A stretch of 12,606 nucleotides of DNA from Clostridia bacterium. Its GTDB lineage: Bacteria; Bacillota; Clostridia; Oscillospirales; Acutalibacteraceae. How positions within the stretch are numbered: position 1 is the stretch's first letter; every line of letters starts with the position of its first letter. The position numbers were made by a program, and so were the translations under genes. Below are positions 5,880 through 12,606 of this stretch, piece after piece. The stretch spans positions 1 to 12,606 of the forward strand of contig JAGAZW010000075.1 in NCBI GenBank assembly GCA_017939855.1, in the 5' to 3' direction. The notes under the pieces are model-generated. The model searched no databases. It was not told the origin of the DNA and saw nothing but the letters and a program-made list of their open reading frames with translations.

Positions 5880-6923
5880 TTAATGAGAAAATTTAAGCCA
5901 CCTGAAAAATTTATGATTTTCCAAACTCAAAATGATAAATCCTTCAACAATACATATTATAACGACCGTTATAAATACTAAAGGTATGCTTTCTATTCCC
6001 AGTATTCTTTCAAAAAACAGTTTTACAATAGATCGAACTATTGAATGTGATGTGTATATAATAATCGATATCGTTCCCATTTTAACATAAATATCGCTAC
6101 CTTTAATTTTTATATCATAAACCAAGGAAAAAATAAAGAAAACTACCGGCATTAACATTATATAACACTCATTTTTGTAGGTGCCATTAATATTCTTCAC
6201 AAATAGCCACTCACAATATAGCATAACAGCAGATATCACCAAGCATATACCGTTTATAACTTTACCGTAATCAATCTTGTGTTCTGCAAAAATTTTACCA
6301 ATTACTATCCAGAAAAAAGCAGCAGGAAAGTTGTGCATTGGCACCATAAAAATTTTGGTATATGTCGATAAAACAGACGATATTACTGGTATTTGCGAAA
6401 AAGTATCCCAATAACTTGACCTAAAACAAGTTAGAATATAGAATGTTGCCGATATTGCAAAAAGCATGCTGTCGTTCATTTTTTTCGATAGAAAAAAAAC
6501 TACCGAAACTGCAACTATCGAAGCTTGTATATACCAAGACGCAGGGAACGTATCAGAGAGGAGAAAGCCTCTCATCATCAGATATAACCCCTTCATTATT
6601 CCCGCAGAAAAATATTTCCTTATCATTAATGTGTATGGAAACAGTACTACAAACCAAAACAAATACAGTATCAAATTTCTTTTAACATATCGTGCAAGAC
6701 ACTTGCTTTTTTCCTTTTGATTTTCAATGTTTTTAATTTTGCCGAAAAATAAATATGATGATATAATAAAGAAGATTGGTACCGCCAATCTCAACCAAGG
6801 ATATAATGTTCTTGAAAAGAGATTTGAATGTATAGCAACGACCATAAGTGAAAGACAAAATTTTAATAAATCCAAAGTGTAATTTCTATTTTTGTTTTTA
6901 ATTGCTGCAACAGCGCTACTCAT
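5880..6923 (-). CDS. Membrane O-acyltransferase, family 3
   Basis: A 347-residue, very hydrophobic protein with about ten predicted membrane helices. The N-terminus NYTLDLLKFCLSLMVVAIHS (14-33) holds the conserved His32, and RLAVPIFFIISSYLFFGK (45-62) is the second signature of acyltransferase family 3 (OafA/NodX type). Such enzymes usually transfer acetyl groups from the cytoplasm to sugars of surface polysaccharides, so it may O-acetylate the polymer or a lipid-linked intermediate made by this operon. The start chosen is ATG 6923, eight bases after AGGAG; a GTG in the same frame at 6938 overlaps the capF stop but has its ribosome site on the wrong side. The gene is distinctly more AT-rich than capE, capF, capG or wecB, and it separates capF from capG, which suggests a later insertion. 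Donor and acceptor are unknown. Confidence 0.88.
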   Translation of the reverse strand: MSSAVAAIKNKNRNYTLDLLKFCLSLMVVAIHSNLFSRTLYPWLRLAVPIFFIISSYLFFGKIKNIENQKEKSKCLARYVKRNLILYLFWFVVLFPYTLMIRKYFSAGIMKGLYLMMRGFLLSDTFPASWYIQASIVAVSVVFFLSKKMNDSMLFAISATFYILTCFRSSYWDTFSQIPVISSVLSTYTKIFMVPMHNFPAAFFWIVIGKIFAEHKIDYGKVINGICLVISAVMLYCEWLFVKNINGTYKNECYIMLMPVVFFIFSLVYDIKIKGSDIYVKMGTISIIIYTSHSIVRSIVKLFFERILGIESIPLVFITVVIICIVEGFIILSLENHKFFRWLKFSH

Positions 6924-6930
6924 ATTATAT

Positions 6931-6935
6931 CTCCT
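6931..6935 (-). promoter_or_regulatory. Ribosome-binding site fixing the acyltransferase start
   Basis: AGGAG overlaps the first base of the capF stop codon and lies seven bases before ATG 6923. It would be inside the coding region if the in-frame GTG at 6938 were used, so the ATG is preferred. The overlap suggests translational coupling with capF. Confidence 0.8.
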
Positions 6936-8083
6936 CACACTTCCTCAAAAAATGTATCGGGTTTATCCGGGTCGAAGCTCTCGTTTGCCCACATAACCGT
7001 TACCAAATCTTCGGTATCGCTTAGGTTTATTATGTTATGGGTGTAGCCGGGAAGCATATGTACTGCCTCTATTTTCTCTCCCGATACTTCAAACTGCAGC
7101 ACCTCGTCAGTTCCGATTTTGCGCTGCTGTATAAGACCTTTCCCTGAAACCACGATGAAATATTCCCACTTCGTGTTATGCCAATGCTGACCTTTTGTAA
7201 TGCCGGGTTTTGAAATGTTTACCGAAACCTGTCCGCATTTTTCGGTTTTTATAAGCTCTGTAAAGCTGCCTCTCGCATCAACATTCATTTTCAAAGGAAA
7301 ACTCGTTTTTTCTTTAGGCAGATAAGAAAGATATGTAGAATAAAGCTTTTTTTCAAAGCTGCCCTGGGGAATTGGGGGCATAAGGAGGGTTTTAGGCTGA
7401 TTTTTAAATAGATAAATAAAATCGACTATTTCGCCCAAGGTTATCTTATGCTCTATGGGCACCTTACAATATTTGCCGTCTTTTGTCTCGTTGCCTTTAA
7501 GAGCGCTTATAAGCTCCGCCACAACATCATCTATATAAACTAAGGTCATTAAATAATTTCTATCGTTTACGGTTATTGGTAAATCATTGGCTATATTGTT
7601 ACAAAATGTTGCAACGGCACTATTGTAGTTTGGTCTGCACCACTTGCCGAAAACATTTGGGAAACGGTAAACCAAAACCTTAGCACCGGTTTCTTCCCCA
7701 TAACCAAACATAAGGTCTTCTCCTGCTTTTTTTGACCTGCCGTAGGGGTTGTCAAGGGAAGCTTGTATAGAAGAAGATATCATAACCGGACAGTTGTTGC
7801 CGTTCTTTTTCAGGGTCTCTAAAAGGGTAGAGGTGAAACCAAAATTACCCTCTAAAAATTCACTTTCTTCTTTTGGACGGTTTACACCCGCTAAATGAAA
7901 CACAAAATCGCAGTCGCTGCAGTATTCATTTAATAAAGCAATATCCGCATCAACATCAAAAGAATATATCTTTTCTATATTGATTCCACCAAAAGACCTG
8001 TCTTTACCGTCAGCAATATTTCTAAGTGCCATACACAAATTCTTGCCGATAAAGCCGTTTGCGCCGGTTACAAGTATTTTCAT
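6935..8083 (-). CDS. capF: CapF/FnlB, bifunctional reductase-cupin epimerase of UDP-L-FucNAc synthesis
   Basis: A 382-residue cytoplasmic protein with the two-domain layout of staphylococcal CapF (about 370 residues). Residues 1 to about 250 are a short-chain dehydrogenase with GANGFIG (7-13) for NAD(P)H binding, SSS near 103-105 and the YGRSK pair Tyr114/Lys118. Residues about 265-382 are a cupin, with GQHWHNTKWEYF (299-310) supplying His300, His302 and Glu307 and PGYTHN (345-350) supplying His349 as likely metal ligands. In the family the cupin domain epimerises at C3 and the reductase domain then reduces C4, turning the CapE product into the substrate of CapG. It starts five bases after the upstream nucleotidyltransferase gene with AAGGAG before ATG. 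All key residues appear present, so an active enzyme is expected. Confidence 0.93.
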   Translation of the reverse strand: MKILVTGANGFIGKNLCMALRNIADGKDRSFGGINIEKIYSFDVDADIALLNEYCSDCDFVFHLAGVNRPKEESEFLEGNFGFTSTLLETLKKNGNNCPVMISSSIQASLDNPYGRSKKAGEDLMFGYGEETGAKVLVYRFPNVFGKWCRPNYNSAVATFCNNIANDLPITVNDRNYLMTLVYIDDVVAELISALKGNETKDGKYCKVPIEHKITLGEIVDFIYLFKNQPKTLLMPPIPQGSFEKKLYSTYLSYLPKEKTSFPLKMNVDARGSFTELIKTEKCGQVSVNISKPGITKGQHWHNTKWEYFIVVSGKGLIQQRKIGTDEVLQFEVSGEKIEAVHMLPGYTHNIINLSDTEDLVTVMWANESFDPDKPDTFFEEV

Positions 8084-8088
8084 ACTTT

Positions 8089-9273
8089 TTACTCCTTAAA
8101 GTTATAGTCTAAACCTACATACAAAAGAGACTGCTGGTAACTGTCAATTTTATCTGCTGTTATGTTTTTCATTGTTGCCATATTCTCTTTAAGCTTTTGA
8201 TTTTTGAAAAACACGGTTTCAAGACCACGTGAAAACCACATAAACGGCAAAAGAACCGGAAGCTTGTTAAGAATCGGATACCTTTTCCTCATAGCCTCTA
8301 CCGACGGAAAAAATATCTGACGAAGACGTCTGGATTTACCACCTTTGGCAGAGCCCGCAGTTTTTGACGCCTTGACCGCTTTTGAAAGCGACTTCGCTTC
8401 TGAGGTTCCGAAAGCACCGGAATTTAAAATAACCTTGAAAATAAAGGCTGACTTTTCGTCAAATTCTTCCGATTCGAACAAACATTCCAAAAGAACGAGA
8501 ATATTCTGATAAAACTCATTAAGCTTTAATTTTTCAAGCTCATATTTTATGTATTCGTCATCCATTTGCGGATATTTTTTTCTATAAATATAGATGTCGG
8601 TCAGATGCTTTATACCGATACCGCCATCTCGGTAATGCTTGGCAAAATGGGAAAAAAGATATATAAACGTATCCTCTTGCGACATCTCATATCGGCAAGT
8701 AGATTTCTCGGTTAAGTGCGCCTTACCCCAACCATCACCGAAATAGGCATAGTAGTCCTTAAAATAAGATGGAATAAGATGCTTATGAAGCTCTAAAAAA
8801 AGAGACTTTTTCTTCCAGATTAATTCGTGGTCGCTTTCTCCGCCACTCTCAAAGCCCAGCGCTGAAACAATAGGTATAATTTTTTCGTATTGTTCGGGCT
8901 TTATAAGGATATCCGCATCTCCCATAGGACGCATATCGCTTTTGGGGTACAGTTTCTTTAAAACGGTACCCTTAAGCGGCATATAATTTATACCGTTTTT
9001 CTGAAAGGCATCAAAAATGCAATCCAACTCATATAGCTGTTGGGTGGATTTTGCAACTATTTTACAGGAATATATAAAAAGTCCCTGCATAAGCTCATCT
9101 TCGTTAGAAATTCCAGCATTTAAAGCGCCGTAATAAGTCATATTAAGTACGCCGTGTCTTTTTGCAAGGGATACTATTGCGCCAAAATCGGCTGTGTCGG
9201 GCAATGAATTCTTCTCGTCCAACAACGCATTCCTAATAAGGACGGCTATTCCCTTTTGAGTTGTATCAAGCAT
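8089..9273 (-). CDS. Nucleotidyltransferase-like protein (NTP_transf_5 type), role unknown
   Basis: A 394-residue protein of the uncharacterised nucleotidyltransferase group often seen in polysaccharide clusters. The core signature is YMPLKGTVLKKLYP (97-110) followed by R115 and MGDADILI (117-124). Lys101-Gly102 and the Asp119/Asp121 pair fit a polymerase-beta-like metal and nucleotide site. A second acidic-aromatic stretch, LFLELHKHLIP, follows, as in relatives. The C-terminal part has FPSVEAMRKRYPILNKLP and LLPFMWFSRGLE, a family hallmark that may lie on the membrane. It is preceded by an unusual Lys/Ser/Ala/Gly-rich stretch at about 293-317 (SEAKSLSKAVKASKTAGSAK, then GGKSRR). The start codon overlaps the capE stop (TGATG), implying translational coupling. 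Its acceptor is unknown; it could modify a sugar nucleotide, a lipid carrier or a protein. Family placement is from memory of the motifs. Confidence 0.78.
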   Translation of the reverse strand: MLDTTQKGIAVLIRNALLDEKNSLPDTADFGAIVSLAKRHGVLNMTYYGALNAGISNEDELMQGLFIYSCKIVAKSTQQLYELDCIFDAFQKNGINYMPLKGTVLKKLYPKSDMRPMGDADILIKPEQYEKIIPIVSALGFESGGESDHELIWKKKSLFLELHKHLIPSYFKDYYAYFGDGWGKAHLTEKSTCRYEMSQEDTFIYLFSHFAKHYRDGGIGIKHLTDIYIYRKKYPQMDDEYIKYELEKLKLNEFYQNILVLLECLFESEEFDEKSAFIFKVILNSGAFGTSEAKSLSKAVKASKTAGSAKGGKSRRLRQIFFPSVEAMRKRYPILNKLPVLLPFMWFSRGLETVFFKNQKLKENMATMKNITADKIDSYQQSLLYVGLDYNFKE

Positions 9274-10322
9274 CAGTGATTTCCTTTCATTTGGGCTATT
9301 TCATCTTTGATATACTGCAAAGAAAGAAGCTTTTCCTTAACAGCTTCTACACCTAAAAGATGGGTGTTATTGGAATTGAACTCGGTCAAGGTATTGCGTT
9401 TTGAATCTCCTTCACTGAAATATCTATCGTAATTGAGATCACGCTTATCGCTGGGCACACGATAGAAATTACCTAAATCCTCAGCGTTTGCACACTCCTC
9501 ATTGGTGAGCAAGGTCTCATACATCTTCTCACCGTGACGGATACCGATTATTTTTATGTCCTCTTTACATTCAAAAAGCTCTTTAACGGCAGTAGCCAAA
9601 ACTCCTATAGTACAAGCAGGAGCCTTTTGCACAAGAATATCTCCGGTAACTCCGTTTTCAAAAGCGAAAATAACAAGGTCAACCGCCTCGTCCAAAGACA
9701 TAATAAATCTTGTCATATCAGGGTTTGTTATGGTAATTGGTTTGCCCGACTTTATCTGCTCAATCCACAGCGGTATCACAGAGCCGCGCGAACACATAAC
9801 ATTACCGTAACGTGTACAGCATATCTTTGTTTTATTCTGGTCAACCGTACGGGATTTCGCTACAGCTACACGCTCCTCTAGTGCTTTTGTGATACCCATA
9901 GCATTAACAGGGTAGGCCGCCTTATCGGTTGAAAGACAGATAACCGACTTTACACCCTCTTCTATAGCGGCAGTAAGCACATTATCGGTACCGATAACAT
10001 TAGTACGAACAGCTTCCATTGGGAAAAATTCACAGGAAGGCACTTGCTTGAGTGCTGCTGCATGAAATATATAGTCTACCCCGTGCATAGCACTCTTTAC
10101 CGAGGACAAGTCACGCACATCGCCTATAAAAAACTTAATTTTTTCAGAAAGCTCCGGACACCTTGCCTGAAATTCGTGGCGCATATCGTCCTGCTTTTTT
10201 TCGTCCCTTGAAAAAATGCGTATTCCCGCAATATCAGTCTTTAAAAAGCGGTTGAGCACCGCATTACCAAAGGAGCCGGTACCACCCGTTATCATCAATG
10301 TTTTGCCTTTAAAAAGTGACAT
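9273..10322 (-). CDS. capE: CapE/FnlA, UDP-GlcNAc 4,6-dehydratase/5-epimerase
   Basis: A 349-residue cytoplasmic NAD(P)-dependent extended short-chain dehydrogenase. Visible motifs are TGGTGSFG (12-19) for the cofactor, FSRDEKKQDDMRHEF (37-51), HAAALKQVP (87-95), STDKAAYPVN (131-140), and Met142 with Lys146 in AMGITK. Met in place of the usual catalytic Tyr is typical of CapE and WbjB, the inverting dehydratases, and separates them from PseB. It converts UDP-GlcNAc to the 2,6-dideoxy-4-keto hexose that CapF reduces, the first step to UDP-N-acetyl-L-fucosamine. The gene overlaps wecB by 14 bases in another frame, with GGAGG before its ATG, and overlaps the next gene by one base. Length matches the staphylococcal enzyme (about 342). 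Strong assignment. Confidence 0.94.
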   Translation of the reverse strand: MSLFKGKTLMITGGTGSFGNAVLNRFLKTDIAGIRIFSRDEKKQDDMRHEFQARCPELSEKIKFFIGDVRDLSSVKSAMHGVDYIFHAAALKQVPSCEFFPMEAVRTNVIGTDNVLTAAIEEGVKSVICLSTDKAAYPVNAMGITKALEERVAVAKSRTVDQNKTKICCTRYGNVMCSRGSVIPLWIEQIKSGKPITITNPDMTRFIMSLDEAVDLVIFAFENGVTGDILVQKAPACTIGVLATAVKELFECKEDIKIIGIRHGEKMYETLLTNEECANAEDLGNFYRVPSDKRDLNYDRYFSEGDSKRNTLTEFNSNNTHLLGVEAVKEKLLSLQYIKDEIAQMKGNH

Positions 10323-11415
10323 ATCCTACCTCCAAAATATCGGCTATTCTCTTTGACGCAAAACCGTCTCCATAAGGATTGGATGCCTTGCTCATACTCT
10401 CATATACAGCCTCATCTTCCAGCAAAAGCTTAAAGTTTTCATAGATGGTTTCTTCATTTGTTCCGACAAGCTTTAATGTTCCCGCATTAATACCCTCAGG
10501 ACGCTCGGTTGTATCACGCATAACAAGCACTGGTTTTCCAAGAGACGGTGCCTCCTCTTGAATACCACCCGAATCGGTAAGTATCATAAAGCTTCGAGCT
10601 AAATAGTTATGGAAGTCTATCACTTCTAAAGGCTCGATAATTCGTATTCTGTCGCAATCGCCTAACTCTTGATCGGCAGCTGCACGAACAACAGGATTCA
10701 TGTGTATCGGATATATTGCCTTAACATCGGGATGTTCGTCAATAATACGACGAATAGCCCTGAACATCTGATGCATAGGCTCACCCAAATTTTCTCTGCG
10801 GTGGGCGGTTATCATAATAAGACGACTGTCTGCGGCCCACTCTAAATGTTCACTTGTGTAATTCTCTTTAACAGTAGTGGAAAGTGCATCAATTGCTGTA
10901 TTACCCGTAACGAAAATACTCTCAGGAGCCTTGCCCTCTTTTAAAAGATTACCCTTAGAAAGCTCGGTGGGGGCAAAGTTGTATTTTGCCACGATTCCCA
11001 CAGCCTGACGGTTAAACTCTTCGGGATAAGGTGAATAAATATTATATGTTCTGAGCCCCGCCTCAACATGACCTACGGGTATCTGCAGATAAAAACAGGC
11101 AAGAGCAGTAACGAAGGTAGTAGAGGTATCGCCATGAACCAGAACAACGTCCGGTTTTTCCTGTTCTAAAACCTCTTTTATGCGATTTAAAATATTAGTT
11201 GTAATGTCAAATAGCGTCTGCTTTTCCTTCATAATGGAAAGGTCAAAATCCGGCACCACATCAAAGACCTCTAAAACCTGGTCGAGCATCTGACGGTGCT
11301 GACCGGTTACGCAAACAACCGTTTTTATACCCTTTCGGGACTTTAATTCATTTACCAGCGGACACATCTTTATAGCTTCAGGACGTGTGCCGAAAACTAA
11401 CATAACTTTTTTCAT
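10309..11415 (-). CDS. wecB: UDP-N-acetylglucosamine 2-epimerase, non-hydrolysing
   Basis: A 368-residue cytoplasmic enzyme converting UDP-GlcNAc to UDP-ManNAc for polysaccharide synthesis. Motifs are GTRPEAIKM (9-17), VLVHGDTSTTF (91-101) with Asp95, GHVEAGLRT (115-123) with Glu117 at the position seen in E. coli WecB, PYPEEFNR (129-136), TAHRREN (203-209) with a catalytic-type His205, and TDSGGIQEEAP with RDTTERPEG. Length fits WecB, MnaA and CapP (about 370-380). GAGGAGG sits upstream of ATG 11415, 21 bases after the FrhB-like gene. It shares the superfamily fold with capG but belongs to the canonical branch, so the two are not redundant. UDP-ManNAc could feed a ManNAcA or ManNAc residue; the dehydrogenase needed for ManNAcA is not in the window. 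Confidence 0.94.
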   Translation of the reverse strand: MKKVMLVFGTRPEAIKMCPLVNELKSRKGIKTVVCVTGQHRQMLDQVLEVFDVVPDFDLSIMKEKQTLFDITTNILNRIKEVLEQEKPDVVLVHGDTSTTFVTALACFYLQIPVGHVEAGLRTYNIYSPYPEEFNRQAVGIVAKYNFAPTELSKGNLLKEGKAPESIFVTGNTAIDALSTTVKENYTSEHLEWAADSRLIMITAHRRENLGEPMHQMFRAIRRIIDEHPDVKAIYPIHMNPVVRAAADQELGDCDRIRIIEPLEVIDFHNYLARSFMILTDSGGIQEEAPSLGKPVLVMRDTTERPEGINAGTLKLVGTNEETIYENFKLLLEDEAVYESMSKASNPYGDGFASKRIADILEVGYVTF

Positions 11416-11436
11416 GATTTTCCTCCTCGTTGGAAC

Positions 11437-12570
11437 TTATTGCGCTAATTTACTTGCCAACTTTCTTTTTATCTTATTCCACAGTGTCATACCACAATAT
11501 TTTTTATAAAGTTTTAAAAAATCCATGCGTACAGAATCTTTAAGAGCTGGAGAATTTAGTAGTGTTTTTGATACGCTTTTACTATATGAAGGATTGCCGA
11601 CTACACAAGATTCAAAATTTATTGAATAACTTTTCAGAACGTGAAAAACATTCTTTAACTGTTCGTCAGCTTTAGCTGTGTTTGCCACAACTAATGAAAG
11701 TCCCTTATCATCATTTATTGCGGGGTTAATTTTATTTATCCCCCAAAAATCCGCCAATGTTATATCACTTAGATAATTGTCAGCTTTAAAGCGACAATTG
11801 TAACAAGACGGTCTTAAAAAAATATTTGAAAGAAAACTTTTAAGATATAAGTCCTCATGTACTCTCTCGATTTTCGAATCGCCGCTTTCAAATTCTATTT
11901 TCATAGAGAAGTTTTTCCAACCATAGCTTTTGTCCCTAAAAAAAGCAGCAGTAACTTTAGAGTCATTAAGTTTTTCTTTATATTTAACATAGCTTTGCCA
12001 CAATGCGTTTGATGGAACTCCATGACATATAAAATCAACCGTAAGAAGGTTTTCATATTCTTTGTTGAGGTATTGTTTTAGTCCCGCTATCTGACATGGT
12101 GTTCCGGAAAAAAGCACTTTGCGACCTGTTTCTAATTCTGTTTTTGCTGAAATATATGCATCTGAGATTTCGCTTTGAACATATTTTGACCCTCGAAGTT
12201 TGCCTAAGTCTTCTTTGTTTTCACAAGAAATATGCCTAACGAAATTGTTTTTAACCAGTGCGGCGCCGAAACAGACTCCTCCTTCGTCTATTACCTTTTC
12301 TGCTAAAGCACTAAAAGCTCCCCCAGAAGAACTTTTTGAACGAATTTCTTCGTCTTTATGAATTACAGCGTAAGCTGTTTTTTTGCTTTTTCGAATTTTA
12401 AGATTTTCCAACGGACAAACTTTTTTACAAAGCCCACAATTTATACAAAGTTCTAAATTGATTTCAGGATATAAAAAACCGTCAGTATGAAGTTTCATCT
12501 GTATTGCTTTCTGGGGACATATGTTAAAACAAGCCCCGCAACCTGTGCAGAATTTTTTATTTATTAACAC
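11437..12570 (-). CDS. FrhB/F420-dehydrogenase beta-like iron-sulfur protein of polysaccharide cluster
   Basis: A 377-residue protein beginning with a two-cluster ferredoxin domain. CTGCGACFNICP gives Cys8, 11, 14 and 18, and CINCGLCKKVCP gives Cys42, 45, 48 and 52, both [4Fe-4S] patterns. The rest matches the coenzyme F420 hydrogenase/dehydrogenase beta family: SSSGGAFSALA (80-90), LFSGTPCQIAGLKQYL (153-168), DFICHGVPS (179-187), and near 256-277 SCYNCRFKADNYLSDITLAD followed by FWG. In bacteria lacking F420, relatives sit in capsule and exopolysaccharide operons, often near pyruvyl transferases, as presumed flavin-dependent oxidoreductases of unknown substrate. The GTG start at 12570 is supported by AAGGAG seven bases upstream. 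The gene looks more AT-rich than wecB and capE. The C-terminal basic stretch (WNKIKRKLASKL) may touch the membrane. Family: sure. Reaction: unknown. Confidence 0.88.
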   Translation of the reverse strand: MLINKKFCTGCGACFNICPQKAIQMKLHTDGFLYPEINLELCINCGLCKKVCPLENLKIRKSKKTAYAVIHKDEEIRSKSSSGGAFSALAEKVIDEGGVCFGAALVKNNFVRHISCENKEDLGKLRGSKYVQSEISDAYISAKTELETGRKVLFSGTPCQIAGLKQYLNKEYENLLTVDFICHGVPSNALWQSYVKYKEKLNDSKVTAAFFRDKSYGWKNFSMKIEFESGDSKIERVHEDLYLKSFLSNIFLRPSCYNCRFKADNYLSDITLADFWGINKINPAINDDKGLSLVVANTAKADEQLKNVFHVLKSYSINFESCVVGNPSYSKSVSKTLLNSPALKDSVRMDFLKLYKKYCGMTLWNKIKRKLASKLAQ

Positions 12571-12577
12571 CTTATCT

Positions 12578-12583
12578 CTCCTT
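12578..12583 (-). promoter_or_regulatory. Ribosome-binding site supporting the GTG start
   Basis: AAGGAG lies seven bases before GTG 12570. The ferredoxin motif begins only seven residues into the protein, so no later start is possible without losing Cys8. Confidence 0.8.
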
Positions 12584-12606
12584 CAGGCTTTAAGAATTTT
12601 TTCTGC
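12583..12606 (-). CDS. Possible C-terminal end of the upstream operon gene
   Basis: Reading from the window edge, AEKILKA then TGA ends two bases before the GGAGA of the next ribosome site. The spacing fits the tightly packed operon, so this is plausibly the tail of the preceding gene. Seven residues cannot identify a product, and the frame is chosen by position alone. Confidence 0.35.
   Translation of the reverse strand, partial: AEKILKA

Noticed and set aside
6924..6938. GTG start for the acyltransferase at 6938
   Set aside because: AGGAG would lie inside the coding region; ATG 6923 has the correct spacing.

Overview
The window looks like an AT-rich, low-GC Gram-positive chromosome, most likely an anaerobic gut-type Clostridium relative (class Clostridia). 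The grounds are strong AAGGAG/GGAGG ribosome-binding sites, sigma-A-like promoters, the style of the secreted protein (cohesin-like N-terminus plus Cys-paired 'HWH-C-C' repeats) and staphylococcal-type capsule genes. This assignment is inference; there is no rRNA or tRNA to anchor it. Every convincing gene lies on the minus strand, so transcription runs from high to low coordinates.

Region A (12606 to 4677) is part of a capsule or exopolysaccharide operon. In transcription order it holds the last codons of an upstream gene, an FrhB/F420-dehydrogenase-beta-like iron-sulfur protein, WecB (UDP-GlcNAc 2-epimerase), CapE/FnlA, an NTP_transf_5-type nucleotidyltransferase-like protein, CapF/FnlB, a membrane acyltransferase (family 3) and CapG/FnlC. 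CapE, CapF and CapG together convert UDP-GlcNAc to UDP-N-acetyl-L-fucosamine, and WecB makes UDP-ManNAc. The genes overlap or sit 5-21 bases apart, so they are almost certainly one transcription unit whose promoter lies outside the window. The E-F-G trio is interleaved with two accessory genes, and the acyltransferase is visibly more AT-rich than its neighbours.

Region B (4676 to 3287) is a stand-alone tryptophan synthase beta gene with its own promoter. A perfect 12-bp inverted repeat brackets the -35 box and reuses the end of capG. A heptanucleotide tandem repeat runs through the trpB stop codon. No trpA or other trp gene is visible.

Region C (3099 to 1) starts at a good sigma-A promoter followed by a structured leader of about 90 bases. 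It encodes a 704-residue secreted Cys-rich modular protein, then a 45-codon peptide gene too short for routine gene calling, then a hairpin, then the first 206 residues of a radical SAM enzyme that runs off the window edge. The small peptide (leader-like N-terminus with DVITAS, then a Pro/Ala/Gly-rich tail with two Cys) directly before a radical SAM protein is the layout of a ribosomally made, post-translationally modified peptide (RiPP) locus. This is the most interesting part of the window. No transposases, CRISPR arrays, tRNAs or rRNAs were seen.
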